Shown one piece after another: positions 26,041 to 35,199 of a stretch of 64,000 bases of DNA. A model generated the notes under the pieces. It ran no database searches and was not told the origin of the DNA. It saw nothing but the letters and a program-made list of their open reading frames with translations. The first letter of the stretch is position 1, and each line of letters starts with the position of its first letter. The translations under genes and the position numbers were made by a program. Origin of the DNA: an uncultured Lachnospiraceae bacterium (lineage in GTDB: Bacteria > Bacillota > Clostridia > Lachnospirales > Lachnospiraceae); NCBI GenBank assembly GCA_910587715.1, contig CAJUMV010000001.1:124001-188000 (forward strand). The letters run 5' to 3'.

Positions 26041-27985
26041 CAGGTATGGATTCCGGCAAGGGATAATGGGGCGTGATATGGGATACAGAACGAAACGGCG
26101 CGGGATACTTGTTTTTTTGGCTGTTTTTTTGATGTTGATCGTGGTATTTATGCAGAAGCGGGAATACAGCCAAATACAGAAAGACGGCGCTTATATAGAA
26201 AATCTCTGCTTTGTCCTGAGTAATTCCGCATCGGAACAGGAAATATTTTGTTTTACGGATAAGGCAGCACAGGTAAATTATTTGTTTCTCCCGTCCTATG
26301 CGAAGATGGAGGAAGTGCGGATTTCCTTTGCGGGGGCCACAACCGTGGTCTTTGCGGGGACGCAGGGGGAGGTTTCGCTGGTAAACGGCGAGTCTGTCGG
26401 GGCGCTTTGCTGCGGCGAAAAATACGAACTGTTTTTTTGTGGCAAAAAAGGAGAAAAGCTGGAAAAACAAGAAATGGTTATTATGCATTCCGCCGGGCTG
26501 CCGGCTGTTTTTCTGGAAACGGACAGCGGTTCCCTGAATCAGTTAAACGCAGATAAAAATTATGCGGAAAAGGGAAGGATTGTCCTGTTTGACGCAGCGG
26601 GAAACGTAGTGTGTGCGGATAAGCTGGACCGCATTTCCGGGCGGGGAAATTCCACCTGGGCTTACCCGAAGAAGTCCTACGGTATCCGGTTGAAAAGCAG
26701 GGCGGATCTCTTTGATATGGGAAGCGCCGATAAATGGATTCTTTTGAGCAATGTGGAAGACCGCACTTATATCCGCAATAAGATTACCTACGATATGGGC
26801 GTGGCGGCGGGAATGACGGGATCGCCGCAGTCGCAGTATATCGATCTCTATGTCAATCACAGATATCACGGCATGTACCAGCTCTGCGAGAAGGTGGAGA
26901 TTGACCCGGAGAGGGTGCCGATAACCGATTTAGAGGCGGAGAACGAAAATCTGAACAGGGATATAGAAAACTGCGGGCGCTTCGGGACGGAGAGAAAAAA
27001 GGGTGTGGTGCTTCCTGCCGAGCCGCGTGACCTGACAGGGGGATATCTCCTTGAGAGGGATGTGGTTGAGAAATTCAACGAGGAGGTCAGCGGGTTTTAT
27101 ACGGAAACGCTGAAAGACTTGTATACGATTAAAGAGCCTGCATATGCTTCGGAAGCGCAGGTGGATTATATCAGTGGGCTTGTGAATGCATTGGAGCTGG
27201 CTGTGGTTTCGGAGGATGGCGTGAATCCGGAAAGCGGGATGCACTACTCGGAGTACATAGATATGCGCTCTTTTGCACAAAAATATATTGTGGAGGAGCT
27301 GACGAAAAACAATGGCGGCGGCGCGACCAGTTCTTTTTTCTATAAACCGGAAGATGAGGTCAGCCGGGAACTCTTCGCCGGACCGGTTTGGGATTATGAT
27401 AAGGCATATGCCAACCTGACGGGTATTAACGAATCAACGGATGACCTGTGCTATCTGATGCAGCGGGGCACGGATCCTACAACGCTCTTTTGGCATCTCA
27501 ATGAGCACCCGGATTTTCGCCGGATGGTTTCCTCGTGTTATGGGGAATTTTTTGCCGATTATATGCAGACGATTCAGGAGGAAAAGATTGAAGAATATAT
27601 AGCGGAAATCAATGCCGCCAAAGACATGGATTTAATCAGGTGGAAAGAAATTTACGGGGAATCAGTGGATTATGAGGGTGAGGTACAGAGGATTCGGGAT
27701 TTCCTGTCTGCGCGCAAGCTGTTTTTGGACAAGGTATGGAAAGAGCAGCGGGAGATATGTACGGTAAGTTTCGTTTCGGAAGACGGCGGAATCCACAATT
27801 ATATGAGTGTGTTAAAAGGCGATTGCCTTGAGCGGATGCCGGGAGAGGAATCCGGAACGGTAAGCGGGGACAGAGTATTCGACGGCTGGTATACGGAGGG
27901 CGGTATGTTGTTTGATGGGACGGCGCCTGTTTTGGAGGATGTTGTAGTATATGAAAGGAGCCATGATGCTTCATATTGCAGTTGA
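26030..27985 (+). CDS. CotH kinase family protein, membrane-anchored (second copy)
   Basis: A protein of up to 651 residues; ATG 26030, 26066 or 26078 are possible starts, all before the membrane anchor (about residues 25-41 from 26030). It has the same layout as the protein at 13631: beta-rich N-terminal domain, GLPAVFLETDSGSLNQL linker, CotH kinase domain with GRGNSTW (204-210), QYIDLYVNHRYHGMYQLCE, and GPVWDYDKAYANL (W454, D455, D457). The C-terminal 70 residues (TVSFVSEDGGIHN to FDGWYTEGGMLFDG) form an InlB-B/Listeria-Bacteroides-like repeat. It diverges strongly from the first copy, so this is an old duplication. The 3' end overlaps the next gene. Extracellular phosphorylation of a surface partner is inferred. 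Confidence 0.92.
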   Translation: MRTDRYGFRQGIMGRDMGYRTKRRGILVFLAVFLMLIVVFMQKREYSQIQKDGAYIENLCFVLSNSASEQEIFCFTDKAAQVNYLFLPSYAKMEEVRISFAGATTVVFAGTQGEVSLVNGESVGALCCGEKYELFFCGKKGEKLEKQEMVIMHSAGLPAVFLETDSGSLNQLNADKNYAEKGRIVLFDAAGNVVCADKLDRISGRGNSTWAYPKKSYGIRLKSRADLFDMGSADKWILLSNVEDRTYIRNKITYDMGVAAGMTGSPQSQYIDLYVNHRYHGMYQLCEKVEIDPERVPITDLEAENENLNRDIENCGRFGTERKKGVVLPAEPRDLTGGYLLERDVVEKFNEEVSGFYTETLKDLYTIKEPAYASEAQVDYISGLVNALELAVVSEDGVNPESGMHYSEYIDMRSFAQKYIVEELTKNNGGGATSSFFYKPEDEVSRELFAGPVWDYDKAYANLTGINESTDDLCYLMQRGTDPTTLFWHLNEHPDFRRMVSSCYGEFFADYMQTIQEEKIEEYIAEINAAKDMDLIRWKEIYGESVDYEGEVQRIRDFLSARKLFLDKVWKEQREICTVSFVSEDGGIHNYMSVLKGDCLERMPGEESGTVSGDRVFDGWYTEGGMLFDGTAPVLEDVVVYERSHDASYCS

Positions 27986-29081
27986 TTTATTGTGGCTCCG
28001 CCCCAAAAAGGTGGGGGGCACCGAATTTTATATCAGAAATCTGTTGGACGGTTTTCTGCAGCTTGAGGAGCCTTTCCGTCTCTGGTTGTTGGTATCAAAG
28101 GATAATAAGGAAACTTTCCGCCACTATACGCAGGATAAACGGATTGAACTTCTGGAGACGGAGGTGGTTTCCGCCAATATAGCGGGGCGGATTTTGTGGA
28201 ATTTTTTCTGCCAAAACCGTTTCCTCAGGAAAAAAGGAATCCGCAAGTGTTTTATTCCGGTGTACTGCCGTCCGCTGTTTAACGGCGGTATTACTTATGT
28301 CAATGTGATTCATGATCTGCAGGCGGCGCATTATCCGGAGTACCATCCGTTTCACGAAATTGCTTATTCCCGACTATGTTGGTGGCTGGATGCGCATTTT
28401 TCCAGGCATTTGGTGGCGATATCCGACTGGGTGAGGAACGATGTCAGAGAAAAATATCATGTGAAGAGCGGGAAGATTACAACCATCTACAATCCGATTA
28501 CGGTAGACAAAGAGGAGCTTGTTTCTTTTGAGCAGCTTGCGGAAAAATATCATGTGGCGGAAAACGAATTTTATTATACGGTGGCGCAGCTCATTCCCCA
28601 TAAGAATCTGCATACACTGATTGCCGTGATGGAACGGATTAAAAATACAGATGTAGGGCTGCCGTGCAGACTGCTGATTTCCGGAGTGAACGGGGAGAGC
28701 AGGGATAAATTGGAAAGCCAGATTCGAAAGCGGGGTCTGGAGCGGGAAGTGACGCTTACGGGGTTTGTGGAAAATGCCGAGAGGAACGCACTGTACAAGT
28801 ATTGCCGCGCCTTTCTTTTTTCCAGCGTATTTGAAGGCTTTGGGATGCCGCCGATTGAGGCAATGCTTTTCGGCACGACGGTGATAGCCACGGACAGGGC
28901 ATGTGTTCCGGAGGTGACGCAGGGGAAGGCGAACTATGTGAAAGACCCTTATGATGTGGAGGAATGGATCAGGGTGATGCAAAATCCGGTGGACAGGATA
29001 GCGGAGATGGATTTTGCTCAATATGACCAGATGAAATTAAGCCGGAAATACTTCGAACTTTTACGAAAATATCTGGAATAG
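27966..29081 (+). CDS. GT4 family glycosyltransferase
   Basis: A 371-residue GT-B enzyme. ATG 27966 is chosen because AAAGGAG (27954-27960) is well spaced to it, although ATGs at 27951 and 27963 are in frame. The N-terminus has LLWLRPKKVGGTEFYIRNLL. VAISDWVRNDVREKY and TTIYNPITVDKEE mark the domain junction. The donor domain shows VAQLIPHKNLHTLI, ISGVNGE and SSVFEGFGMPPIEAMLFGTTVI, the mannosyltransferase-B-like subgroup of GT4. Specific sugar not assignable. Confidence 0.95.
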   Translation: MLHIAVDLLWLRPKKVGGTEFYIRNLLDGFLQLEEPFRLWLLVSKDNKETFRHYTQDKRIELLETEVVSANIAGRILWNFFCQNRFLRKKGIRKCFIPVYCRPLFNGGITYVNVIHDLQAAHYPEYHPFHEIAYSRLCWWLDAHFSRHLVAISDWVRNDVREKYHVKSGKITTIYNPITVDKEELVSFEQLAEKYHVAENEFYYTVAQLIPHKNLHTLIAVMERIKNTDVGLPCRLLISGVNGESRDKLESQIRKRGLEREVTLTGFVENAERNALYKYCRAFLFSSVFEGFGMPPIEAMLFGTTVIATDRACVPEVTQGKANYVKDPYDVEEWIRVMQNPVDRIAEMDFAQYDQMKLSRKYFELLRKYLE

Positions 29082-29097
29082 AAAAGGCAGTGCAAAC

Positions 29098-30003
29098 ATG
29101 AAACTTGGGATAATACTGGTAAACTATAATGGCAAAAATTATAATAAGGCGTGCATTGAATCCATACTTGCGAGCAGCGGCATGGAGGAAGTGAACATCA
29201 TTGTTGTGGACAATGCTTCGCAAGATGAGTCCATGCGAATGCTGGAAGAACAGTATGCGGGGGATGGGCGGCTGGAACTTGTCAGGCTGGACGATAACTA
29301 TGGCTTCTCCTACGCGAACAATGTAGGAATCCGCCGTGCCGGGGAGCGGGGGGCGGATAATGTGCTGCTTTTAAATAACGATACGGAGATTGCGTCAGAT
29401 ATGCTGTCTCAGCTATGGGTGTGCGCGAAAAGACATCCGGGCAGCGTGGTTGTGCCGAAGATTTATTACAGTGACGACAGAAAACGGCTCTGGTCAGCCG
29501 GGGGAAGCTTTTCGACCGTGATAAAAAAGGCACGGCATACCGGGCTTGACGAGAGGGATGAAGGGCAGTATGATGAGGAGCGCGCGGTTGATTTTGCAAC
29601 GGGATGCTGTCTGTGGATTCCGATGGAGATAATCAGGAAGGCGGGGATGCTGGATGAGCGGTTTTTTCTTTACTATGAAGATACCGAGTACAGCTTACGT
29701 CTGCATAGGAAAGATATCCCAATTTATTACTGTCCGGACGCGGTGATGTACCATAAAGTGGGAGCCAGTACGAAAGGGGCAGACAGTGCGTTGTGTGCCT
29801 ATTATATCGCCCGCAACTGGCTGTTGTGCGGCAGGATCCATCTGGGACGGCGCTATCCGCTGTTTCTCGCCTACTATGTATTGAATCGAACAGCCTGCTG
29901 TTTACTGTGGCTGGTGCGTGGAAAACGTGCGCTTATCCGGGCTACCTGGCGGGGAATCGCGGATTATCACAGGGGACGCCTGGGAAGGGCGGAGCGTTAT
30001 TGA
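29098..30003 (+). CDS. GT2 family glycosyltransferase, rhamnosyltransferase-like
   Basis: A 301-residue GT-A enzyme with the WbbL/RfbF-like layout. KLGIILVNYNGKNYNKACIE opens the protein, then IIVVDNASQDESM, NYGFSYANNVGIRRAGERG and the metal site LLLNNDTEIASDML near residue 95. DFATGCCLWIPMEIIRKAG and FLYYEDTEYSLRLHRK are the acceptor-side motifs of this subgroup. A rhamnose or related deoxyhexose donor is suggested by similarity only. The C-terminal region may be membrane-associated. Confidence 0.93.
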   Translation: MKLGIILVNYNGKNYNKACIESILASSGMEEVNIIVVDNASQDESMRMLEEQYAGDGRLELVRLDDNYGFSYANNVGIRRAGERGADNVLLLNNDTEIASDMLSQLWVCAKRHPGSVVVPKIYYSDDRKRLWSAGGSFSTVIKKARHTGLDERDEGQYDEERAVDFATGCCLWIPMEIIRKAGMLDERFFLYYEDTEYSLRLHRKDIPIYYCPDAVMYHKVGASTKGADSALCAYYIARNWLLCGRIHLGRRYPLFLAYYVLNRTACCLLWLVRGKRALIRATWRGIADYHRGRLGRAERY

Positions 30004-30031
30004 ATCATTTACATTAAATAGGGAGTATGCT

Positions 30032-31153
30032 ATGATGAAAAAAGGGTATTATATCCATTTTCAGGGGCGGCAGTCCATCGGTGTCAGCAAGAAGATTGAT
30101 ATGCAGATGGAAGAGCTTCGGAAGTTTTACGATATGCGTGAAATAGAGGTTGGGACGCCTTCCCGCCCGCTTGCTGCGCGTGTGCTCGGACTTTTTCCAA
30201 CAGCCTCTATCAAAAGAGATTACGAGGAAGCCTTTGCGAAGCTGGAGAACCCTGATTTTCTTTATGTCAGGAGAACCGTTGCGGACAGGGCTTATTTCCA
30301 TTTTTGGAAGAAGATAAAAGAGCGCTATCCGAAATGCCTGATTGTGGTAGAGCTTTTTACTTATCCTTATGACAGGGACGATTTCGGTAAGTGGAATGCG
30401 TGGCCTTTTTATGTAAAGGAGCTGCTCTATCGCCCCAGACTGAAAAAATATATCGATCGTTTCGTGACTTACACGGAGGATGATGTGATCTTCGGCATCC
30501 CCACAATCCACTCCTCCAATGGCATCCGCGTGGAGAGCATTCCCCAGATTGGGGGAGAGTTTCGGGAGAAACAGATCAATATCATCGGCGTCGCCTTTAT
30601 GCAGCGGCATCATGGCTACGAGCGTATCATAGAGGGACTGCGGGCATACTATAGCGGGGCAGGAACGCCTGAGTGGCGGGTAGAGCTTCATCTGGTGGGA
30701 GACGGACCGGAGAAACCGCTTTATCAGGAATTGACGGAGAAATATCATCTGGAAGAGTATGTGCATTTTTACCCTACGCTCTCAGGGGCGGAGCTGGACA
30801 GGCTGTATGATATCTGTGATATTGCGCTGGTATCTTTTGGTATGTACAAGGCGAAATTTTACGGAAAGATGGGCGCGTTAAAATCCAGAGAGTGTCTGGC
30901 GAAGGGAATGCCGTTAATCACCGGCTGCGCCATTGATGTTCTGCCGGAGGATTACCCTTACGCGAAGGTGTTCCCGAATGACGAAAGCCCGGTGGATACC
31001 CGGGAAATCGTGGCGTTTTATGAGCAGGTCAGATATCTGGCAGACAGCAAGAAAGAGTTGTCAGACGCCATCAGGCAGTTTGCGCTTGCGCATGTCAGCA
31101 TGGAGGCGGTCATGCGCCCGGTGGTATCCTATATTGAGTCGGCGGGAGAGTAA
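30032..31153 (+). CDS. GT-B fold glycosyltransferase (GT4-like)
   Basis: A 373-residue protein. ATG 30032 follows GGGAG at 30021-30025; an in-frame extension to 29918 lies inside the previous gene. The C-terminal half is GT4-like: NIIGVAFMQRHHGYERIIEG, LHLVGDGPEKPLYQEL, and a donor segment ending LKSRECLAKGMPLITG. It lacks the usual E-x(7)-E spacing of classical GT4 enzymes, with SFGMYKAKFYGKMGALKSRE in its place. The N-terminal half (YIHFQGRQSIGVSKKID) is typical of a capsule-associated subgroup. Substrates unknown. Confidence 0.88.
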   Translation: MMKKGYYIHFQGRQSIGVSKKIDMQMEELRKFYDMREIEVGTPSRPLAARVLGLFPTASIKRDYEEAFAKLENPDFLYVRRTVADRAYFHFWKKIKERYPKCLIVVELFTYPYDRDDFGKWNAWPFYVKELLYRPRLKKYIDRFVTYTEDDVIFGIPTIHSSNGIRVESIPQIGGEFREKQINIIGVAFMQRHHGYERIIEGLRAYYSGAGTPEWRVELHLVGDGPEKPLYQELTEKYHLEEYVHFYPTLSGAELDRLYDICDIALVSFGMYKAKFYGKMGALKSRECLAKGMPLITGCAIDVLPEDYPYAKVFPNDESPVDTREIVAFYEQVRYLADSKKELSDAIRQFALAHVSMEAVMRPVVSYIESAGE

Positions 31154-31180
31154 GCGCCACAGTTATGCGGAAAGGACTAT

Positions 31181-32254
31181 ATGATTACACATATTGTAGG
31201 TAACAGACCTCAGTTTATCAAGCTGGCTCCTCTGTACCATGAGCTGGAAAAGGCGGGGTATGAACAGAATATTATTCATAGCGGACAGCATTATGATGAG
31301 AATATGTCCGATGTTTTTTTTGAGGAACTGGGGATTCCGGCTCCCTGCACCAACCTTCTTGCGGGCGGAGGCAGCCATGCGCAGATGACGGCGAAAGCTA
31401 TGACAGGTCTGGAGGAGGTTCTTCTGGATGGTAAGCCGGATCTCGTAATCCTGTACGGCGATACCAACACGACGCTGGCGGGAGCTGTAGTCGCGGCGAA
31501 GCTGTGTATTCCGGCAGCCCATGTGGAAGCGGGACCGCGGGTGCATGACAAGGCAAATCCGGAAGAATGCAACAGGATTGTGACGGATCATCTGGCGGAT
31601 ATTTTGTTTTGTCCGGACGCTGTTTCTTTGGAAAATCTGCGAAGGGAAGGTCTGGGACAGGAGGCGCATATTACAGGGGATATCATGTACGACACATATT
31701 TGTCCATTGCAAAAAAAGCTTCTGCCGGACAGGCGGCGCAGGATGAAATTGTCGTGATGACCTGGCACCGGCAGGAGAACACGGCGGACAGGGAGCGGAT
31801 GGAGAGCATTCTTCGCCTGGTAGAACGGCTGGAAAGCAGGGTGGTCTGCCCCCTGCATCCACGTACCAGAAAATGCCTGGAAAATTACGGGCTGATGGAG
31901 CGTGCGGCGGCGATTCCCAATTTTGAAATCATAGAGCCGGTCGGGTATGTAGAGATGGTGACGCTGATGAACAGGGCGAAGCTTATTCTGACGGATTCCG
32001 GCGGCGTTTCCAAGGAATCCTCCTATGCCGGGGCGAAATGTCTTTTCATGCTGGAGCTTGACGTGTGGGAAGATTTGGCACGGGACGGATGGATTCATAA
32101 ATTTAACCCGCAGGATGAGGGGAGCGTGGCGGAAGCGCTTCGTTTCGCGTCTCTGGCAGAGCGTGTGCCGCCGGAGGAAAGACCCCGCTACTATGGGGAC
32201 GGACATGCGGCGGAAAAGATCGTGCGGGCGCTGGAAGCGGCGAAGCTGCTCTGA
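31181..32254 (+). CDS. wecB: UDP-N-acetylglucosamine 2-epimerase (non-hydrolysing)
   Basis: Interconverts UDP-GlcNAc and UDP-ManNAc in the cytoplasm. The 357-residue length is as expected. Motifs include TGxRP-like VGNRPQFIKLAPL at the N-terminus, HSGQHYDENMSDVFFEEL, LYGDTNTTLAGAVVAAKL near residue 92, HVEAGPRVHDKANPEECNR (the family's HVEAGLRS region) and TDSGGVSKESSYAGAKCLFM. The GPRVHD form, in place of GLRSxD, is a variant worth noting and could mark a related UDP-sugar epimerase such as one acting on UDP-QuiNAc/FucNAc precursors. It likely feeds the GT26 domain at 11709 or the aminosugar steps that follow. Confidence 0.92.
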   Translation: MITHIVGNRPQFIKLAPLYHELEKAGYEQNIIHSGQHYDENMSDVFFEELGIPAPCTNLLAGGGSHAQMTAKAMTGLEEVLLDGKPDLVILYGDTNTTLAGAVVAAKLCIPAAHVEAGPRVHDKANPEECNRIVTDHLADILFCPDAVSLENLRREGLGQEAHITGDIMYDTYLSIAKKASAGQAAQDEIVVMTWHRQENTADRERMESILRLVERLESRVVCPLHPRTRKCLENYGLMERAAAIPNFEIIEPVGYVEMVTLMNRAKLILTDSGGVSKESSYAGAKCLFMLELDVWEDLARDGWIHKFNPQDEGSVAEALRFASLAERVPPEERPRYYGDGHAAEKIVRALEAAKLL

Positions 32255-32267
32255 CATGGAGGAAATC

Positions 32268-33392
32268 ATGGAATTTCGGGATTTAAAAAGACAATATCAA
32301 GTTCATAAACAGGAAATTGATCATGCGGTGCGGGAGGTTATTGACGGCGCGCATTTTATCAGCGGTCCCCAGGTGACACAGTTGGAAAGGGAACTGGCGG
32401 CATATGTCGGAGTAGGAGACTGCATCGCCTGCGCCAACGGCACGGATGCCCTGCAGCTTGCGCTGATGGCGTGGGAAATCGGAGCGGGGGATGCGGTCTT
32501 TGTGCCGGATTTCACCTTTTTTTCCAGCGGTGAGGTCGTTCCGCTGGTGGGTGCCGTTCCCGTATTTGTGGATATCGATAAGGACACCTATAATATCAGC
32601 GCGGACAGTCTGCGGGAAGCCATAGAGTATGTGCTCCATCATACGGATTTAAATCCGAGGGCAGTGGTGGCGGTGGACCTGTTTGGACAGCCCGCGGACT
32701 ATGAGGCGGTGCGACAGGTTGCCGACAAGTATGGGCTGCTTGTTCTTGAGGATGCGGCGCAGGGTTTTGGCGGCATGACAGAGGAGAAAAAGGCATGCAG
32801 CTTCGGGGATATTTCCATTACTTCCTTTTTCCCGGCAAAGCCGCTCGGATGCTACGGGGATGGCGGCGCTGTTTTCACTGACAATGAGGAATGGGCGCAG
32901 AGGTTAAAATCCCTGCATGTGCATGGCAAGGGAAGCGATAAATATGATAATGTCCGCATTGGATTAAATTCCCGGCTGGACACGCTGCAGGCGGCGGTGC
33001 TTTTACAGAAGGTGCGGTTTTTCGAGGAAGAGATAGCGGCGTGTGAGCGTGTGGCGGCTGAATATGACGAACGCTTGCGGGAAATCGTGAAAACGCCGGT
33101 TATTTTGGACGGTATGCGTTCGAGCTGGGCGCAGTATACCATCTGTTTAAGAGATGCGCAGGAGAGAGAGCATGTGATGGCGCAGATGAAGGCGGACGGC
33201 ATACCAAGTGCAGTCTATTATAGGAAACCGATGCACAGGCAGGAGGCATTTGCAGGGATGCTCTGCGGGGCGGAGCGCTGTGAGAATACGGCGTATATTT
33301 GTGACAGATGTCTGTCTTTGCCGATGCATCCTTATATGGAAGAGGCGGAGCTCCGGGCGGTGTGTGAGAGCCTGAAGAAAGCTGTGGGATGA
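32268..33392 (+). CDS. DegT/DnrJ/EryC1/StrS family PLP sugar aminotransferase
   Basis: A 374-residue pyridoxal-phosphate enzyme that converts a keto-sugar nucleotide to an amino sugar. ATG 32268 is preferred over 32256 because GGAGGAAA (32258-32265) lies between them. Features are CIACANGTDALQLALMAW for cofactor phosphate binding, FVPDFTFFSSGEV, LVLEDAAQGFGG, and the cofactor lysine K191 in FFPAKPLGCYGDGGA. The GCYGDGG form is typical of WbpE/WlbC-like and WecE-like enzymes. It follows the 2-epimerase by only 13 bases, suggesting a shared UDP-sugar pathway. Exact sugar unknown. Confidence 0.93.
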   Translation: MEFRDLKRQYQVHKQEIDHAVREVIDGAHFISGPQVTQLERELAAYVGVGDCIACANGTDALQLALMAWEIGAGDAVFVPDFTFFSSGEVVPLVGAVPVFVDIDKDTYNISADSLREAIEYVLHHTDLNPRAVVAVDLFGQPADYEAVRQVADKYGLLVLEDAAQGFGGMTEEKKACSFGDISITSFFPAKPLGCYGDGGAVFTDNEEWAQRLKSLHVHGKGSDKYDNVRIGLNSRLDTLQAAVLLQKVRFFEEEIAACERVAAEYDERLREIVKTPVILDGMRSSWAQYTICLRDAQEREHVMAQMKADGIPSAVYYRKPMHRQEAFAGMLCGAERCENTAYICDRCLSLPMHPYMEEAELRAVCESLKKAVG

Positions 33393-33448
33393 GGAAGAAC
33401 GCATTTTGAGGGCAGGAAGCATGCCTGCCTGACGGCAGAGAAGAGGAT

Positions 33449-35164
33449 ATGGACGAGAAGATAGAACTGCGGGGCTGGCTTGCCGCCAGCCGGGATATGA
33501 AAATCACCTGTCTTGGTGAATATATGGATTTGGGCGTCTGCGTGCAGTATCGGAATCTGCTAAATAAATTTCCGCAGGATCAGATTTTTTTGTCGGATGC
33601 GGATCAGGTCTGCTTTTTGGACGGCTATGTGCACAATAAGGAGGAGTTCCTCTGCCCCGAAGGGTTCGGACAGTGGCAGGAATCTTTTGCCAGCTCTTTT
33701 TTGAAAGACCGGACAGCTCATTTTCGAAAACTGAGAGGAGCCTTTTGCGGGTATTTCTATGATAAGGAAACGAATCAGATTACCGCTTATACGGATCATG
33801 TTTCCAATAAGGCGCTATACTATTATGTGGATGGCGACAGATGGATTTTTTCCAATTACGTGGATTTTATCGTGCGCGTTCTGCGGGCGAACGGCATTGC
33901 CTTCCACTTCGATGAGACTGCCGCCAAATATATGTTGTCTTATGGGTACATGCTGGATGACAGTACCTATGTGAAAGAAATCCGCCGCCTGCTTCCGGGC
34001 TGTTATATGACGGTCGCCGGGGACGGGGCGGAAATAACGCAGTATTATAAGCTGTGCTGTCACGAACAGTCCATGACGGAGGACGAAGCGCTGGAGAGAC
34101 TGGATGTATCGTTCCGGCAGGCAGTGGCAAGGGAGTTTGAGAAGGATAAGGAGTACGGCTATCAACATCTGGTTGATTTAAGCGCCGGGCTGGACAGCCG
34201 CATGGTCTGCTGGGTGGCGCATGATATGGGCTATACGGAACAGACGAATCTGTCTTACAGTAAGCTTGGCTATCGTGATGACCTTATTTCGGGAAAAATT
34301 GCGACGCATCTGGGGCACGAATATCTTTTCCGGGCGCTTGATGATGTGCGGTGGATGTATGATGTGGATGAGATGACCCTGAAAAATAACGGCGCGGCGA
34401 TTTGTCATGGCATGACCGGCGGCAACCGGATGCTCAAATCCGTCAATATGGAACGATATGGGATAGAGCATACGGGAATTATCGGCGGACCGACTATGGC
34501 GAGCTACTACAAGGACCGGGCGACAGCGTACGCGAAACCGCGGTATGGGCTGAATACTTACTCTACAAAACTCGGATATACTTTTGATGAAAAAGTGCTT
34601 GCGCAGCATGAGACGCAGGAAGCGTTTGCTATGAATACGCGCGGACTTCTGGGGATGCAGGTTTCTTATATGACCAGACAGAACTATATCGAGTGCGCGT
34701 CTCCCTTTGCGGATGTGGACATGCTGGAGACAGCCTTTTCCATCCCTTATGAATACCGTGTGGACGATAAATTATATCTGCGCTGGATTGCGGAAAAGTA
34801 TCCCGGCGCGGCGGAGTTCGGCTGGGAAAAATGGGGCGGGGTAAAGCCCAAAAAGAGCCATATTTTTTTCAGAAAGGTAAAGACAACGCAGCGCCTGGCA
34901 AATAGTTTTTGTCACGGACTGCTGCATAAGCCGGATGCTGATTCCATGAACCCTATGGATTATTGGTACAGCCGGGAGGAAAAGGTCAGGACGTATCTGG
35001 ACAGCATGTATGCGGAGCGGATGAAAAGCGCAGTGCTGCCCCGGGAGCTGGCGGATGATATGCGCGGGCTTTACGAGAAGGGAAATTTTGTTGAGAAAAG
35101 TCTGGTGCTGACGGTGCTTAGCGCAGTGCATCTGTATTTGGAAGGCGGTACGGTAAACGGATAG
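33449..35164 (+). CDS. Asparagine synthetase-like protein without glutaminase cysteine
   Basis: A 571-residue protein of the asparagine synthase B superfamily. The C-terminal synthetase domain has the ATP PP-loop DLSAGLDSRMV (SAGLDS at 245-250). The N-terminal region keeps the Ntn-fold layout (RGAFCGYFYDKE, then DHVSNKALYYYVDGDRWIF) but the protein begins MDEKIEL, so the nucleophilic Cys2 needed for glutamine hydrolysis is missing. It must use ammonia or another amine, as beta-lactam synthetase-like enzymes do. In glycan loci such enzymes may amidate uronic acids or form amide links. Preceded by a 56-base gap containing a small hairpin. Confidence 0.88.
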   Translation: MDEKIELRGWLAASRDMKITCLGEYMDLGVCVQYRNLLNKFPQDQIFLSDADQVCFLDGYVHNKEEFLCPEGFGQWQESFASSFLKDRTAHFRKLRGAFCGYFYDKETNQITAYTDHVSNKALYYYVDGDRWIFSNYVDFIVRVLRANGIAFHFDETAAKYMLSYGYMLDDSTYVKEIRRLLPGCYMTVAGDGAEITQYYKLCCHEQSMTEDEALERLDVSFRQAVAREFEKDKEYGYQHLVDLSAGLDSRMVCWVAHDMGYTEQTNLSYSKLGYRDDLISGKIATHLGHEYLFRALDDVRWMYDVDEMTLKNNGAAICHGMTGGNRMLKSVNMERYGIEHTGIIGGPTMASYYKDRATAYAKPRYGLNTYSTKLGYTFDEKVLAQHETQEAFAMNTRGLLGMQVSYMTRQNYIECASPFADVDMLETAFSIPYEYRVDDKLYLRWIAEKYPGAAEFGWEKWGGVKPKKSHIFFRKVKTTQRLANSFCHGLLHKPDADSMNPMDYWYSREEKVRTYLDSMYAERMKSAVLPRELADDMRGLYEKGNFVEKSLVLTVLSAVHLYLEGGTVNG

Positions 35165-35199
35165 CGTATGGCGGTATGCTCTGACATGGAGGAGTGAGT

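Noticed and set aside
31163..32269. A 368-codon open frame on the minus strand
   Set aside because: It exactly shadows the UDP-GlcNAc 2-epimerase gene, whose motifs are unambiguous; the minus frame has no recognisable domain.
33411..33429. Hairpin GGCAGG-AAGCATG-CCTGCC between the aminotransferase and asparagine-synthetase-like genes
   Set aside because: No T-run follows, so it is not a convincing intrinsic terminator; the short stem gives no clear function.
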